Source of the DNA: Ilex aquifolium
Lineage: Eukaryota; Streptophyta; Magnoliopsida; Aquifoliales; Aquifoliaceae
Assembly: GCA_951799425.1 (NCBI GenBank)
Contig: OX637398.1
Location: forward strand, 1,922,001 to 1,986,000
Reading direction: 5' to 3'
Length of the DNA: 64,000 nucleotides
The notes beneath the pieces were generated by a model. That model searched no databases. It was not told the DNA's origin and saw only the letters and a list, made by a program, of their open reading frames with translations. Positions within the stretch are counted from its first letter, which is position 1. Every line of letters starts with the position of its first letter. Both the position numbers and the translations under genes were made by a program. Below, piece by piece: positions 22,912 to 32,827 of the stretch.

Positions 22912-23021
22912 TTTGAGTGTTTAATTTAATAATCTCCTTCTCGAGTTTCATTGTGGTTTTAGAGATATTAAAGTCATTGCGATCCTAGAAACTTAAATAA
23001 ACCGGTATTTTAGTCACTAAA

Positions 23022-23642
23022 TCCATACTACTTATAAATACTAGCATTTGCGATTTTTTTTTGATTTTTTATTTTATCACTAATTATTATAATAAGTCAA
23101 TTGTACTCACTTACATACTTTCATCTAATTTTTATTTTTTTACTCTTATTTAACTTTCAACTTGTTTTAAATTCTTTTATGAGGATTTTAAAATTCTTTT
23201 GAACTCATTTATTAGTAGTACAGTTATATAAAATTTTATATATCTATATAAAAAAGTAAGGTCCTATATATATTAAATTATTATACACGTATAGTTAATA
23301 GATTAAATTTTATGGTCAAATATATGTTATATTTTATTTTTTTTTGTATATAATAATATTATAAATAATTTAATCAATTTATTTAATAAAATAAAAATTA
23401 ATAATTCTATAATATAATTAAATGTGCAAATGCCTAAAGGGGTTGAAGATATACCTAAATAAATAACAGATTAAGTATTCAAAAGCTTATAGAATAAATT
23501 AATAATTAAATTTAACAATAATTAAAATACGAATTAATTATTTGACACTTAATTTATTATTTAATTTAATTATATATATAATTCATATTTTTTTCTAAAA
23601 AAATATTATTTAAATTTATTTATGTACATCGTGTATTACTAG
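23022..23642 (+). mobile_element. Possible small Helitron remnant
   Basis: Starts TCCATACTACTTATAAATAC after an A and ends CTAG (23639-23642) before a T, preceded by GTACATCGTGTATTA, which looks like a worn version of the CGTGCATCGCACG hairpin of the Helitron at 58.1 kb. The interior is very AT-rich with no coding sequence. The end patterns are short, so the call is modest. Confidence 0.4.
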
Positions 23643-23920
23643 TAATTCTAAAAGTCTTGATAATCAACACAATAATGATAAATTAACACAATAGAGATAA
23701 GGTAGGTCTTACTATCTATACCATTATTCATATCTTATGTTTTCTTTTATTCACTTCCTCTACCATATTTACCCATCTATAACTTCTCCTCTACCACATT
23801 TAACAATTTAGATTTATCTTTTTAAATTTCTTCTCATTTCTCATATTTTCCCTTCTTCTTATTTAAGTTCTGTAATGCCACATATACTTAATCAAGTAGC
23901 TATAATCGTGTATAATAGAT

Positions 23921-24078
23921 GGGTAATGTTATGTTTACCAATTTTTTTTATCAAATCTTTATCCTAAATAATGTGGTACAATTTTTCACCATCAAATAAG
24001 TAGATTTTATTAATATTCAATGTCGAAAATTGTGTCACATTATTTGATACAAAAGATTTGATAAACATAACACTTTCC
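23921..24078. mobile_element. 158-bp MITE with 9-bp TSD
   Basis: ATAATAGAT flanks it at 23912-23920 and 24079-24087. The left end GGGTAATGTTATGTTTA pairs with the right end, which on the opposite strand reads GGAAAGTGTTATGTTTA. The arms continue with shared ATCAAATCTTT. The whole can fold on itself. The 9-bp duplication suggests a Mutator-type origin. Confidence 0.75.
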
Positions 24079-24382
24079 ATAATAGATTGTAAAGAAAATG
24101 CCAATTTTTATTCTTTTTATTTATTTATATTTTTTGGTCATTTTCTTCTCATTCTTTTGCTAATTAATTATATGAACAAATAAGGATAAAATAGAAGAAT
24201 TAAAATTATAAATGTTTTTTCGCCGAATCCAAAGAGACTAAGAGAGGAAGAAAAAGTCAAGCAAAGGTACCCAACGGGGCAGAAGTCAAGTCTTCTAAGC
24301 TCTCCAACAACACAGATCGTCGAGGCTCTTTCTTCACTGCGCAAAGCCTCTTCTGTTCAATTTTCCATCAGATCAGTCGGCC

Positions 24383-27055
24383 ATGGCGGATCACCACCAT
24401 CACCATCTACACCGCCCTCATCGTCTCTCTCTTCCTTCACGCACCGCCCCACCCACCACTCTCATCACCCCTTCCTCAACAAGACCCTCCTACCCTGTCT
24501 TCCCATACCCTCCTTCTACCCCAATCCCTACTCCCTCCAAACACCGCCTCGCCTCTCTCTCTTCTATCAACAAACGACCCACCAGAACATCCTCTCTCTC
24601 CTTCCTATTCCTGCTCCTCTTCTCCCTCCGGTCTCTTTACTCTCTCCTCCCTTTCCTCCGATCGTCCCCATCCTCTTTCTCTCTCTTCCCTTTCTCTTTC
24701 CTCGTCTCTCTACTCTCTTTTCTCCTCACTCTCGCCTCCTCGTTCTTCACCTCCTCATCGTCTCCCTCGAAAGACCCTTTCCGCCAAAAACAAAACCAAC
24801 CCATTTTCTCTCTCACCTTAATTACCCAATCTCAGCATAGACTTCTTTTAGCCAAATCTATTCTACTTGCTATAGTCTTTCTCCTTCGATTCCAAGCCCT
24901 TCGATATTGCGGCACCGCAGCGATGATCCTTGCGGAATTGTCTGGAAATGTGGCGGCAAGGTTCGTCGCCGAGGTTCGAAATCGGAATTTTATTAGCCGG
25001 GATCGATATGGATCGTCAAAGGTTCGTGGGTTTTTTGCCTTGATTGTTGGGTTGGTTTTGTTTTCTGTGAGTTGGGATCGAATTGAATGCTTTCCTCTGT
25101 CTTCTATGAATCTTAATAAATTCGGCTTTTCGGTGATTCCCAATGAAAATTGTGTTAGGGTTTGGCCAATGTTGCTACCTTTTCTGTGTGGGTTTTTGGG
25201 CTGTTACGAGCATGTTTCGATGAATTGGGGGACAATTAAGGACCTGGGTAGAAAACGGGTTCGATTGATTTCACTATTTTTCACCACTGTTGTGCTTTTC
25301 TTTCCTGCTGTTATTAGCATGCTAGTGTTTGAAGCAGAGGGAGATAGTGTTTCCCTTACCAATCTTGGATGGCCTTTGGCAAATACTGTTGTGTTTGGAG
25401 TACTTTTGAGTGAGAATTACACTGATGAGAAGCTAGTGAGTTCCAAAGATTTTCAGAGAGAATTTCTTGTCACATTTGTCTGTACTCTTGTTTTGGAGCT
25501 GTTCTATTTTCCTGAACTTTCGCTCTGGGGATTGTTAATCTGTGGTTTACTGCTTTGGATTGCTGTCAGAGAATTGGATCCTGTGTATTCTAGTTATCCT
25601 GAACTTGGGTTGGAATCATCGGAATCGTTTACTACCTCTATTATGAAACCTATCCGCCACATTTTAAGTGAAAGAAAGTCACGTAAGATTGCTCTTTTCC
25701 TTTTGATCAACGCTGCTTACATGGTTGTGGAATTTGTTGTTGGGTTTACGAGCAATAGTCTTGGTTTGATATCAGATGCATGTCACATGTTGTTTGATTG
25801 TGCTGCTTTGGCAATTGGATTGTATGCTTCCTATATTTCACGGTTGCCAGCAAACAGTCAATTTAATTATGGTCGTGGGAGATTTGAGGTCCTTTCAGGG
25901 TATACGAATGCCGTGTTCTTGGTTCTGGTTGGAGCATTAATTGTGCTGGAGTCATTTGAGAGAATTTTGGAACCTCAAGAGATTTCAACCAGCAGTCTAC
26001 TGACTGTGTCAATTGGAGGGCTTTTTGTAAATGTGATTGGTCTGATCTTCTTTCATGAAGAGCATCATCATTCCCATGGTGGATCTGGATCATGTTCACA
26101 CTCGCATTCTAACTCACACTCCCATTCCAACTCTAACCACGACCATGAGCACGACCACCACCACCACCATTCACATGACCATGTTGGACATGATCACAGT
26201 AAACATCCAGAGTGCATCACCTTTATTCATAGCTGCAATGAGAAATCATGTTCAGGCCATCATGACCATTGTGGTGGTGATCATGAGCACCATGACTGTA
26301 GTGACCACCACAATAGTGATTATGCAAAAGACCACAAACAGAGTTGTTCACAGAGCCATGGTCATGATCATCACCATGACGATGGGCAACAACATAACGA
26401 CCACAGCCACGACCACTACCATCATCATCCTCATGATAATGCTAACCACCATGTACATGGAGTCATCCCCATTAGTTCTTCAACTAGTTCGGATGGCCAA
26501 CCCATTGAAGGTTATGTGAGAGCAGATTTGCCTGCCCTCATAGATTCTCATAGACATGTTGATCAGACTTCTTCAAATGCAGAGGAACCACACAAGCACC
26601 ACCACCACCATATTGATCACAACATGGAGGGCATTTTCTTGCATGTCTTGGCAGACACTATGGGAAGTGTTGGGGTGGTCGTTTCAACCCTCTTAATTAA
26701 GTACAAGGGATGGCTTGTTGCAGACCCTGCATCCTCAATATTTATTTCTGTATTGATTGTATCTTCTGTAATCCCTTTGCTCAAGAACTCTGCTGAAATT
26801 TTGCTACAGAGAGTTCCAAGGGCTCATGAACAGGATCTGAAGGCAGCTGTTAACAATGTCATGAAGATTAAGGGGGTGTGTCGGATTCAAAACTTGCATG
26901 TCTGGAGTTTCACAAACTCAGATGTTGTGGGGACTATCCATCTTCATGTCTCCGCGGTAACAGAGAAGGCTTCTGCGAAGGCACAGGTGTCACGCATATT
27001 AAATGATGCTGGAATCAAGGATTTGACAATACAGGTGGAATGTGTCAGACAATAA
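24383..27055 (+). CDS. MTP12: MTP12-type zinc transporter (cation diffusion facilitator)
   Basis: A single-exon frame of 890 residues. The first ~430 form a Ser/Pro-rich N-terminus followed by many membrane segments, the extra N-terminal module of ZnT5/MTP12 proteins. The CDF core starts at ~437. It has the metal-site motif HMLFD (H468, D472) in one helix and HVLAD (H754, D758) in another, with a very His-rich loop between them (~560-746, encoded at ~26060-26620). The C-terminal cytosolic domain (~800-890) carries the LHVWSF segment. In Arabidopsis MTP12 pairs with MTP5 to move zinc into the Golgi, and the same role is inferred here. The protein is longer than the Arabidopsis one as I recall it (~800), mainly through the His loop. 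There is no intron. Confidence 0.9.
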   Translation: MADHHHHHLHRPHRLSLPSRTAPPTTLITPSSTRPSYPVFPYPPSTPIPTPSKHRLASLSSINKRPTRTSSLSFLFLLLFSLRSLYSLLPFLRSSPSSFSLFPFSFLVSLLSFLLTLASSFFTSSSSPSKDPFRQKQNQPIFSLTLITQSQHRLLLAKSILLAIVFLLRFQALRYCGTAAMILAELSGNVAARFVAEVRNRNFISRDRYGSSKVRGFFALIVGLVLFSVSWDRIECFPLSSMNLNKFGFSVIPNENCVRVWPMLLPFLCGFLGCYEHVSMNWGTIKDLGRKRVRLISLFFTTVVLFFPAVISMLVFEAEGDSVSLTNLGWPLANTVVFGVLLSENYTDEKLVSSKDFQREFLVTFVCTLVLELFYFPELSLWGLLICGLLLWIAVRELDPVYSSYPELGLESSESFTTSIMKPIRHILSERKSRKIALFLLINAAYMVVEFVVGFTSNSLGLISDACHMLFDCAALAIGLYASYISRLPANSQFNYGRGRFEVLSGYTNAVFLVLVGALIVLESFERILEPQEISTSSLLTVSIGGLFVNVIGLIFFHEEHHHSHGGSGSCSHSHSNSHSHSNSNHDHEHDHHHHHSHDHVGHDHSKHPECITFIHSCNEKSCSGHHDHCGGDHEHHDCSDHHNSDYAKDHKQSCSQSHGHDHHHDDGQQHNDHSHDHYHHHPHDNANHHVHGVIPISSSTSSDGQPIEGYVRADLPALIDSHRHVDQTSSNAEEPHKHHHHHIDHNMEGIFLHVLADTMGSVGVVVSTLLIKYKGWLVADPASSIFISVLIVSSVIPLLKNSAEILLQRVPRAHEQDLKAAVNNVMKIKGVCRIQNLHVWSFTNSDVVGTIHLHVSAVTEKASAKAQVSRILNDAGIKDLTIQVECVRQ

Positions 27056-28250
27056 TTAAGGGAATGACTTCTGATATAGTTTTCTCCTTCTTGGTCATGT
27101 TCAGCTGATGCTAAAATTTTCTGATCAATTTGGAGAACCGATGGCAAATATGATGAACTCCAGCAGAAACATCACTGGAGCGTGTGAATATTTTTTTCCA
27201 TGCTCTGCTGGTATGCTGTTCTTGGATCCAAATATGGTTAAAGATTTGTGCAAGAAGTTATGGATTTATCACGCTAGTGTGTAATATTTTCTTCTTGCAA
27301 TATCATATGCGTGTTACAGCACGAGGAACGATAGTTCTGTCATAAGATCTAGCGGATTACATAAAAGAGACATCCAGGTCGCCCTGACTTATGTATTTGT
27401 ATGTTGGGTATGTGACAATTTCGGCTTTCATTAGTTAAACTCTAGCATTAGGTTTCAAACTCAGTTCACTTCATCCCTTTACTGTGTAAGCTTACCGGTG
27501 GCAGTTGTGTTGCTTCTGTTCTTGAAACCTGCATTTCAGCTGAAAGGATGGATGCAGAAGGTTGAATCATTGGCATGGTGTGTACTGGGAAGCTTTCCAT
27601 TTTGCTTGTGATACATGAGAGCCTGCAAGAAGTGATCAAACAAAATTTTATGTTCTCCATTTTTTGATAAATTTTCTTCCTTTTATGTGTGTTGGGTTGG
27701 GGTTTTGAATTTATGAGTGTACCACAAATCTCAAATCTACGTAATCGATTGTAAATTAGCATATGTCTATATATTTGTGATCGTAATCGATTGTAACATC
27801 AATATATTTGTAATTTGAGTAAAGGTTTGAGTGTCACTTGATTTGAATAAAAATTTAAATATTTCTTGATTTGGTCGAGTTTGGATATATAATTGAAGAA
27901 GATTTTTTAGGGATAAGTTATAATTATAAATAATATGATCCATGTTAAAATGTTATAATTAATTATGAAAATTACAAATTTTAAAAGTTAAGTTACAAGT
28001 TTTAAGAATCAAGTTATATATGGTTCAAGTTATTTATGATCGAGTATAATATTTTATAATTAAGAATAAATTCTTTTCAATATTTATAATTTTACCTTTA
28101 AAAATACGTAACTTAACCTTAAAAAATAATAACTTTAGTAGTGTATCAAAAAAAAAAAAATTCTAATAACGTAGAATTACCCCAATAAGAAAGGAGTTCA
28201 TGCAGGTTTAATAAATGCTGAATTAGGATGCGCTAAGCGGTGTGCCCAAA
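27056..28250. other. 3' flank of MTP12 and SEC13 upstream region
   Basis: A probable 3' UTR to ~27400, then AT-rich DNA. A GTAATCGATTGTAA motif occurs twice (~27740 and ~27784). No coding region was supported. Confidence 0.5.
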
Positions 28251-28257
28251 CAACCCC

Positions 28258-28264
28258 TATAAAT
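28258..28264 (+). promoter_or_regulatory. TATA box of SEC13
   Basis: CCCTATAAATTAC stands about 115 bases before the first UTR donor. Transcription would start at roughly 28290. Confidence 0.55.
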
Positions 28265-28289
28265 TACACGCTTCCTCTTTACAAATTGG

Positions 28290-28374
28290 GAGCGTTACTT
28301 AAAAAGAACAGCATTTTACTTCTCCGGAGCTCGTATCTATTCGATCCTCGCGAATTGCTTCGTCTATACCAAAG
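28290..28374 (+). other. SEC13: SEC13 5' UTR exon 1 (start estimated)
   Basis: The sequence ends AAAG/GTGAGG, a good donor. An acceptor (AATGTAG/GATTTC) precedes the coding exon at 29488, leaving a leader intron of about 1.1 kb. A 5' UTR intron before an uninterrupted frame is usual for plant SEC13 genes. Confidence 0.55.
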
Positions 28375-29571
28375 GTGAGGTAAAACTCTCTTCTATTCTT
28401 CCCAATTTCGGCATATATATGTATAAATATGTGTTTGTATATACATGTTACTCGTTTTTTGGATTGAGAACTCGTTGGATGTGAGGAAAAATCCCAGATC
28501 TGTCATCGTAGCTTGGCAAAATGTTCATTTTTCTGTTAATGGTTAGAGATTTTATTACGATTGTGTAATCTGCAATATGTATGAGTTTGATTTGGGTCCA
28601 TGACTGAATAATTGAATTGAGTTTTTTTTTCTTAAACTGAGGTTAATAGTCATATCATGTATGGGGTTATATTAGGTTTTTGAAATTCACGGAACTGTTT
28701 AGTATTAACTACGCAAACATTGTATTTATGATGCGCTTGTCCAGAAATCCTACGTTTAAGACGGTGGGATGATGTTGAAGTTCAGTCGGATGCCGAAATC
28801 ATTTCTCAATAGATGGATTTAGGCCTTGGACTTGGAGTAAATGTGATTTTTCAGAACATCCTGAGTAACTCATTATGCACGTAGAAATTGATCCATTTTT
28901 CGACCTATATACCAGCTCCTAATTCAGAGTAGGATATCGCCCAGATGTCGATGTGATGATTTAAAATTATATTATTTGAGCACTTTTTGTGACTTATAAG
29001 CTCGAAAGGAAATCAGGGTAAAACAAGCCACTTTTTCATTTTTGTAATCCCCATGGATATGGCAGAAGTCCAAGGATGAAGTTTCTCCTTGCTTTTTATA
29101 TTACTCATTGTTGGAAAATTTAAAACCCCTTCGTTTTAGCATCTAACTAGGAGTAGTTAATATAGGAATCATAACATTCTGTTGGTGGGATGTGAAAGCA
29201 GGAACTCCATTTCCTGATAAAGGGGTTTTTGCAAAGAGGGCAGTGTTTCTGGGTGGTGGGAGAAACATATCTGACGGGAATTGTTCATTGAGGTCTACTA
29301 ATTGTTGCCCATGTGTTGTTACTCAATGTGCTAGTCAGTTGTGCATGTATAAGATCTATACCTCATCTACTAGTTTGAAGTCATATTTTCTTCAATGATT
29401 TTTACACTTTAAACTTGGAAATCTGTTTGAGCAATTATTCACCATTTGTATAATGATTTGATTTTGTTTTGATCTTACAAAATGTAGGATTTCAAGAGAT
29501 ACTGTAAAACAGAAAACTGTGAGTTGGCGGCATCTAGAAAGTAAATTGTAGTGATACATTAATCTGAAAAC

Positions 29572-30480
29572 ATGCCTGCCCAGAAGATTGAAACAGGTCA
29601 CAATGATACAGTTCATGATGTAACCATGGATTACTATGGAAAGCGTGTGGCAACTGCTTCCTCTGATACCACCATCAAGATAATTGGTGTAAGCAACAAT
29701 TCTCCTTCACAGCACCTTGCTACTTTGAGTGGTCATCAAGGTCCCGTTTGGCAGGCTGCTTGGGCACACCCCAAGTTTGGTTCAATCCTTGCTTCCTGCT
29801 CCTATGATGGTAAAGTAATAATTTGGAGGGAGGGTAATCCAAACGAGTGGACACAGGCTCATATTTTTACGGACCACAAGTCATCTGTCAATTCTATTGC
29901 TTGGGCCCCTCATGAACTTGGCCTTTGCTTGGCTTGCGGATCCTCTGACGGGAATATATCTGTCTATACTGCCAGGTCAGATGGCGGTTGGGACACCACA
30001 AGAATAGATCAAGCCCACCCTGTTGGTGTAACATCTGTCTCATGGGCCCCTTCAATGGCTCCTGGTGCTCTAGTCGGATTCGGTATGCTGGAGCCCGTCC
30101 AGAAGCTGGCTTCTGGTGGCTGTGATAATACTGTGAAGGTTTGGAAGATATATAATGGAAATTGGAAGATGGACTGCTTCCCTGCCCTTCAGATGCATGC
30201 TGATTGGGTGAGAGACGTGGCTTGGGCTCCCAATTTGGGGCTTCCGAAGTCTACAATTGCAAGTGCTTCACAGGACGGGACAGTTGTCATCTGGACAGTG
30301 GCAAAAGAAGGTGATCAATGGGAGGGTAAGGTTTTGAAGGACTTTCAGACTCCGGTTTGGAGGGTCTCATGGTCTTTGACTGGAAACTTGCTGGCTGTAG
30401 CTGCTGGGGACAACAATGTCACTTTGTGGAAAGAAGCAGTTGATGGGGAGTGGCAACAGGTGACCACAGTCGATCAATAG
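29572..30480 (+). CDS. SEC13: SEC13, COPII coat and nuclear pore WD40 protein
   Basis: A frame of 302 residues in one exon. It is a six-bladed WD40 propeller: blades are marked by MDYYGKRVATASSDTTIKI (~18-36), PKFGSILASCSYDGKVIIW (~64-82), ELGLCLACGSSDGNISVY (~117-134), KLASGGCDNTVKVWKI (~174-189), STIASASQDGTVVIWT (~226-241) and LLAVAAGDNNVTLW (~273-286). SEC13 pairs with SEC31, whose inserted blade completes the ring, to form the outer COPII coat at ER exit sites. It also sits in the Y complex of the nuclear pore. The length matches the family. The start is the ATG at 29572, just after the UTR acceptor. Confidence 0.96.
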   Translation: MPAQKIETGHNDTVHDVTMDYYGKRVATASSDTTIKIIGVSNNSPSQHLATLSGHQGPVWQAAWAHPKFGSILASCSYDGKVIIWREGNPNEWTQAHIFTDHKSSVNSIAWAPHELGLCLACGSSDGNISVYTARSDGGWDTTRIDQAHPVGVTSVSWAPSMAPGALVGFGMLEPVQKLASGGCDNTVKVWKIYNGNWKMDCFPALQMHADWVRDVAWAPNLGLPKSTIASASQDGTVVIWTVAKEGDQWEGKVLKDFQTPVWRVSWSLTGNLLAVAAGDNNVTLWKEAVDGEWQQVTTVDQ

Positions 30481-31018
30481 ATTTCATAGTCTTGTTTTTG
30501 TCTTTTACTTCTGTTTCCTCTTCTAGCTTTGTCAAGCACTAGTTCAGCAGTACTCTCGCCTTCTGATTTTGCTTTTGGATCCTTTTGTTTGTATGGATTT
30601 ATGTGATTATTGGTTTATCAAATTTAGGGAATGAACGATATGAAATTTTAGTATTCATTTATAATTTCTGATTCTTCTGTTCTTGTTCCTCAACTCAACA
30701 GTCCTTTATTTGTTGTTATGATAGCTGAAACATCCGGATTTTGTTGCTTTGCGCTACTTCTATTTAGTCTGGTGATGTAATTTGTAGTCCTGTCTCACAA
30801 ATATTTTCCTGATCATGCCTAGAAGTTGTCAACATTTACGCCACGTGAGTACAAAATGGAATTCTTGCAAGTATCTTTTCAATTTGCTGAGGTTACTGTA
30901 TTGGCCTCATTGAGCAGATGATTTCATGCTGGTTTGTAAAAATTTAGCTCATTTAAGACAGATTTTTCTACCCGTTGAGGGCTAATATATATAGTCAGCT
31001 TCTCTGATTATCAACACA

Positions 31019-31050
31019 CCAGTAATTGTCCATGCCTGAAGGCACGGCGT
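31019..31050 (-). mobile_element. Helitron-type 3' end (minus orientation)
   Basis: On the minus strand a small hairpin (TGCCT, loop TC, AGGCA; 31033-31044) is followed about ten bases on by CTGG and then T. This fits the Helitron CTRR rule. The body would extend to the right over the tandem repeats at 31.15-31.53 kb. The 5' TC end was not identified. Confidence 0.38.
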
Positions 31051-31149
31051 AATAAAAATTAAATTAAAACTCGAAGAATATTACATTATCTACAGACTCT
31101 TTGTAACCTAAAACAACCTGTCAATTTGAAATCAAGGTAGTCCATACTA

Positions 31150-31530
31150 TTATTCAGAAATTTCGACAAAATTTTCTCTAAAAACAGGAACCCATAAAAA
31201 TCTAAACATGTCTACAGAACTTACAATCATACATAACAATCATCAAAATCCCCATACCACCACATAATCAATACATACCCAATCATCATAATTCACCATA
31301 CCACCACATAATCAATACATACCCAATCATCAGTGTAAGTCTATCTTCATACTAATTTCAAGAACTAAAACATCAAGCTAGTTCCTACTAATTTCAGGAA
31401 ATTTGGGCAGAGTTTTCTCTAAAAATAGAAGTCCAAAAAAATCTAAACATGTCTATAAAACTTACAATCATACATAACAGTCATCATAATACACCATATC
31501 ACCACAATCATCAATACATACCCAACCACC
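31150..31530. repeat. Two-copy ~240-bp tandem repeat with inner 47-bp duplication
   Basis: The stretch with TCTAAACATGTCTACAGAAC (31190-31209) recurs near 31440 with few changes. Within the first copy, CCATACCACCACATAATCAA and what follows is repeated after 47 bases (31251 and 31298). Confidence 0.8.
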
Positions 31531-32127
31531 AAAACAACCATCATTTCATTCTTTCTTAATTCAAAAGCTAGATAACACTAGTATATATATATACCCAAGT
31601 ACTTTTGGATATTTAGTCGATGTGGGATTGAGTTCCACACATAAAAAACACTCTTTTAGTTAAAATATTATTACACATTTTAATTAATTCTCTTTTTGAT
31701 CTGATTTAAAGCAGGTCATCCATGATCGAACTACATCTCTCATATCCTGAACTCAAAAAAATAATCCAGATTCAAAGTCAAAAAATGTAAATTTATCGTT
31801 TATTTTTATTATCACCTTGACCTATTGTGCAATACATTATACATCCACACAAATGGTACAACACGTCAACACCCCCCTCGTGCGCCAACCACCCACTGAC
31901 CAAGTGACCATTATTAAAAGGGTAAATTAGACTTTTTCTTTTTTGGTCAGAGGGTAAATTAGACTTGGGTTCTTTGAATTATGCTCATCATTTCACATTG
32001 CCACCAAATTATCAATTTTTTTACATTAAACCTTAAATTATTAATTTAAATTTCATATATTTTTTAATTGTTAACTTTTTTTCCATTTTTTAAAATCAAA
32101 TTAGGATAAAAATGAGATTTCACAATA

Positions 32128-32145
32128 CTAGAAGATGCACCATTT
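32128..32145 (-). mobile_element. Worn Helitron-like terminus
   Basis: ACTAGAAGATGCAC is identical to the terminal bases of the Helitron-like end at 43137. Read on the minus strand it ends GTGCATCTTCTAG before T. The hairpin is not preserved here. Confidence 0.3.
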
Positions 32146-32827
32146 TCTTTCTAAGCTAAATAAAGTTTTATTTTTGGCCTAATTTGCAATGAAAAATTAA
32201 ACATATATTTAATGATTGGGATAATGTGTGGGAAAGAGGAGTTAATTTGGAAAGGAGAGACGTGAGGTTGGGAATCAGAGGCATTAATTTATGAGTTGAA
32301 AAATAAAAAAAAATTGTGAGCAGAGAAAAAATTTCAGAATGAACTAATACGCTGAATCAATATTTTTAAAATGATCTGCATAGGCAGTAGGATTTAACAT
32401 CTTTTTAAGTCAGAATTGATTTTAGCTGTTTTTTTATTTTTAGGATTCAAAATTTCATATATTTTATTATATAAATTAAAAAAATTAGAAAGCGATATAA
32501 AATGAAGGTTATAGTTTAGTAAGTTTACAGAACCTACTAGAACAAGATGTACATAAGTTGTAAGGTTATAGGTTATGGTGGGTGCGGTGACCTCGTCACC
32601 ATCACTGTTTGTCCTCCAATGGCGAATCCATAATTTACTAGGACAAGAGGGGTAGTCTCGTAATTAAGTCGAAACCAAATAAAAACAAGAAAAAACTGGT
32701 GGACTGAGAGAGGGTAAGAAGAATCGAGGGAGCAGAGCACACGCACGTAAAGAGCCTCGCCGGAGGCACCAAACCACACGCACAGAAACAGAGAAAAGCT
32801 TGAAACCCTCCTCGAGCTTTTTCATTA

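Larger units (their letters stand above)
30481..32827. other. Intergenic DNA between SEC13 and the DUF760 gene
   Basis: A 3' UTR to ~30760, then repeats and Helitron-like ends listed separately, then AT-rich DNA. The leader of the next gene begins around 32700. No supported coding sequence. Confidence 0.5.

Noticed and set aside
26055-26519. 154-codon open frame overlapping the MTP12 His loop
   Set aside because: It is a shifted reading of the CAT/CAC-rich loop. The Met/Thr/Ile-rich product comes from codon composition only.
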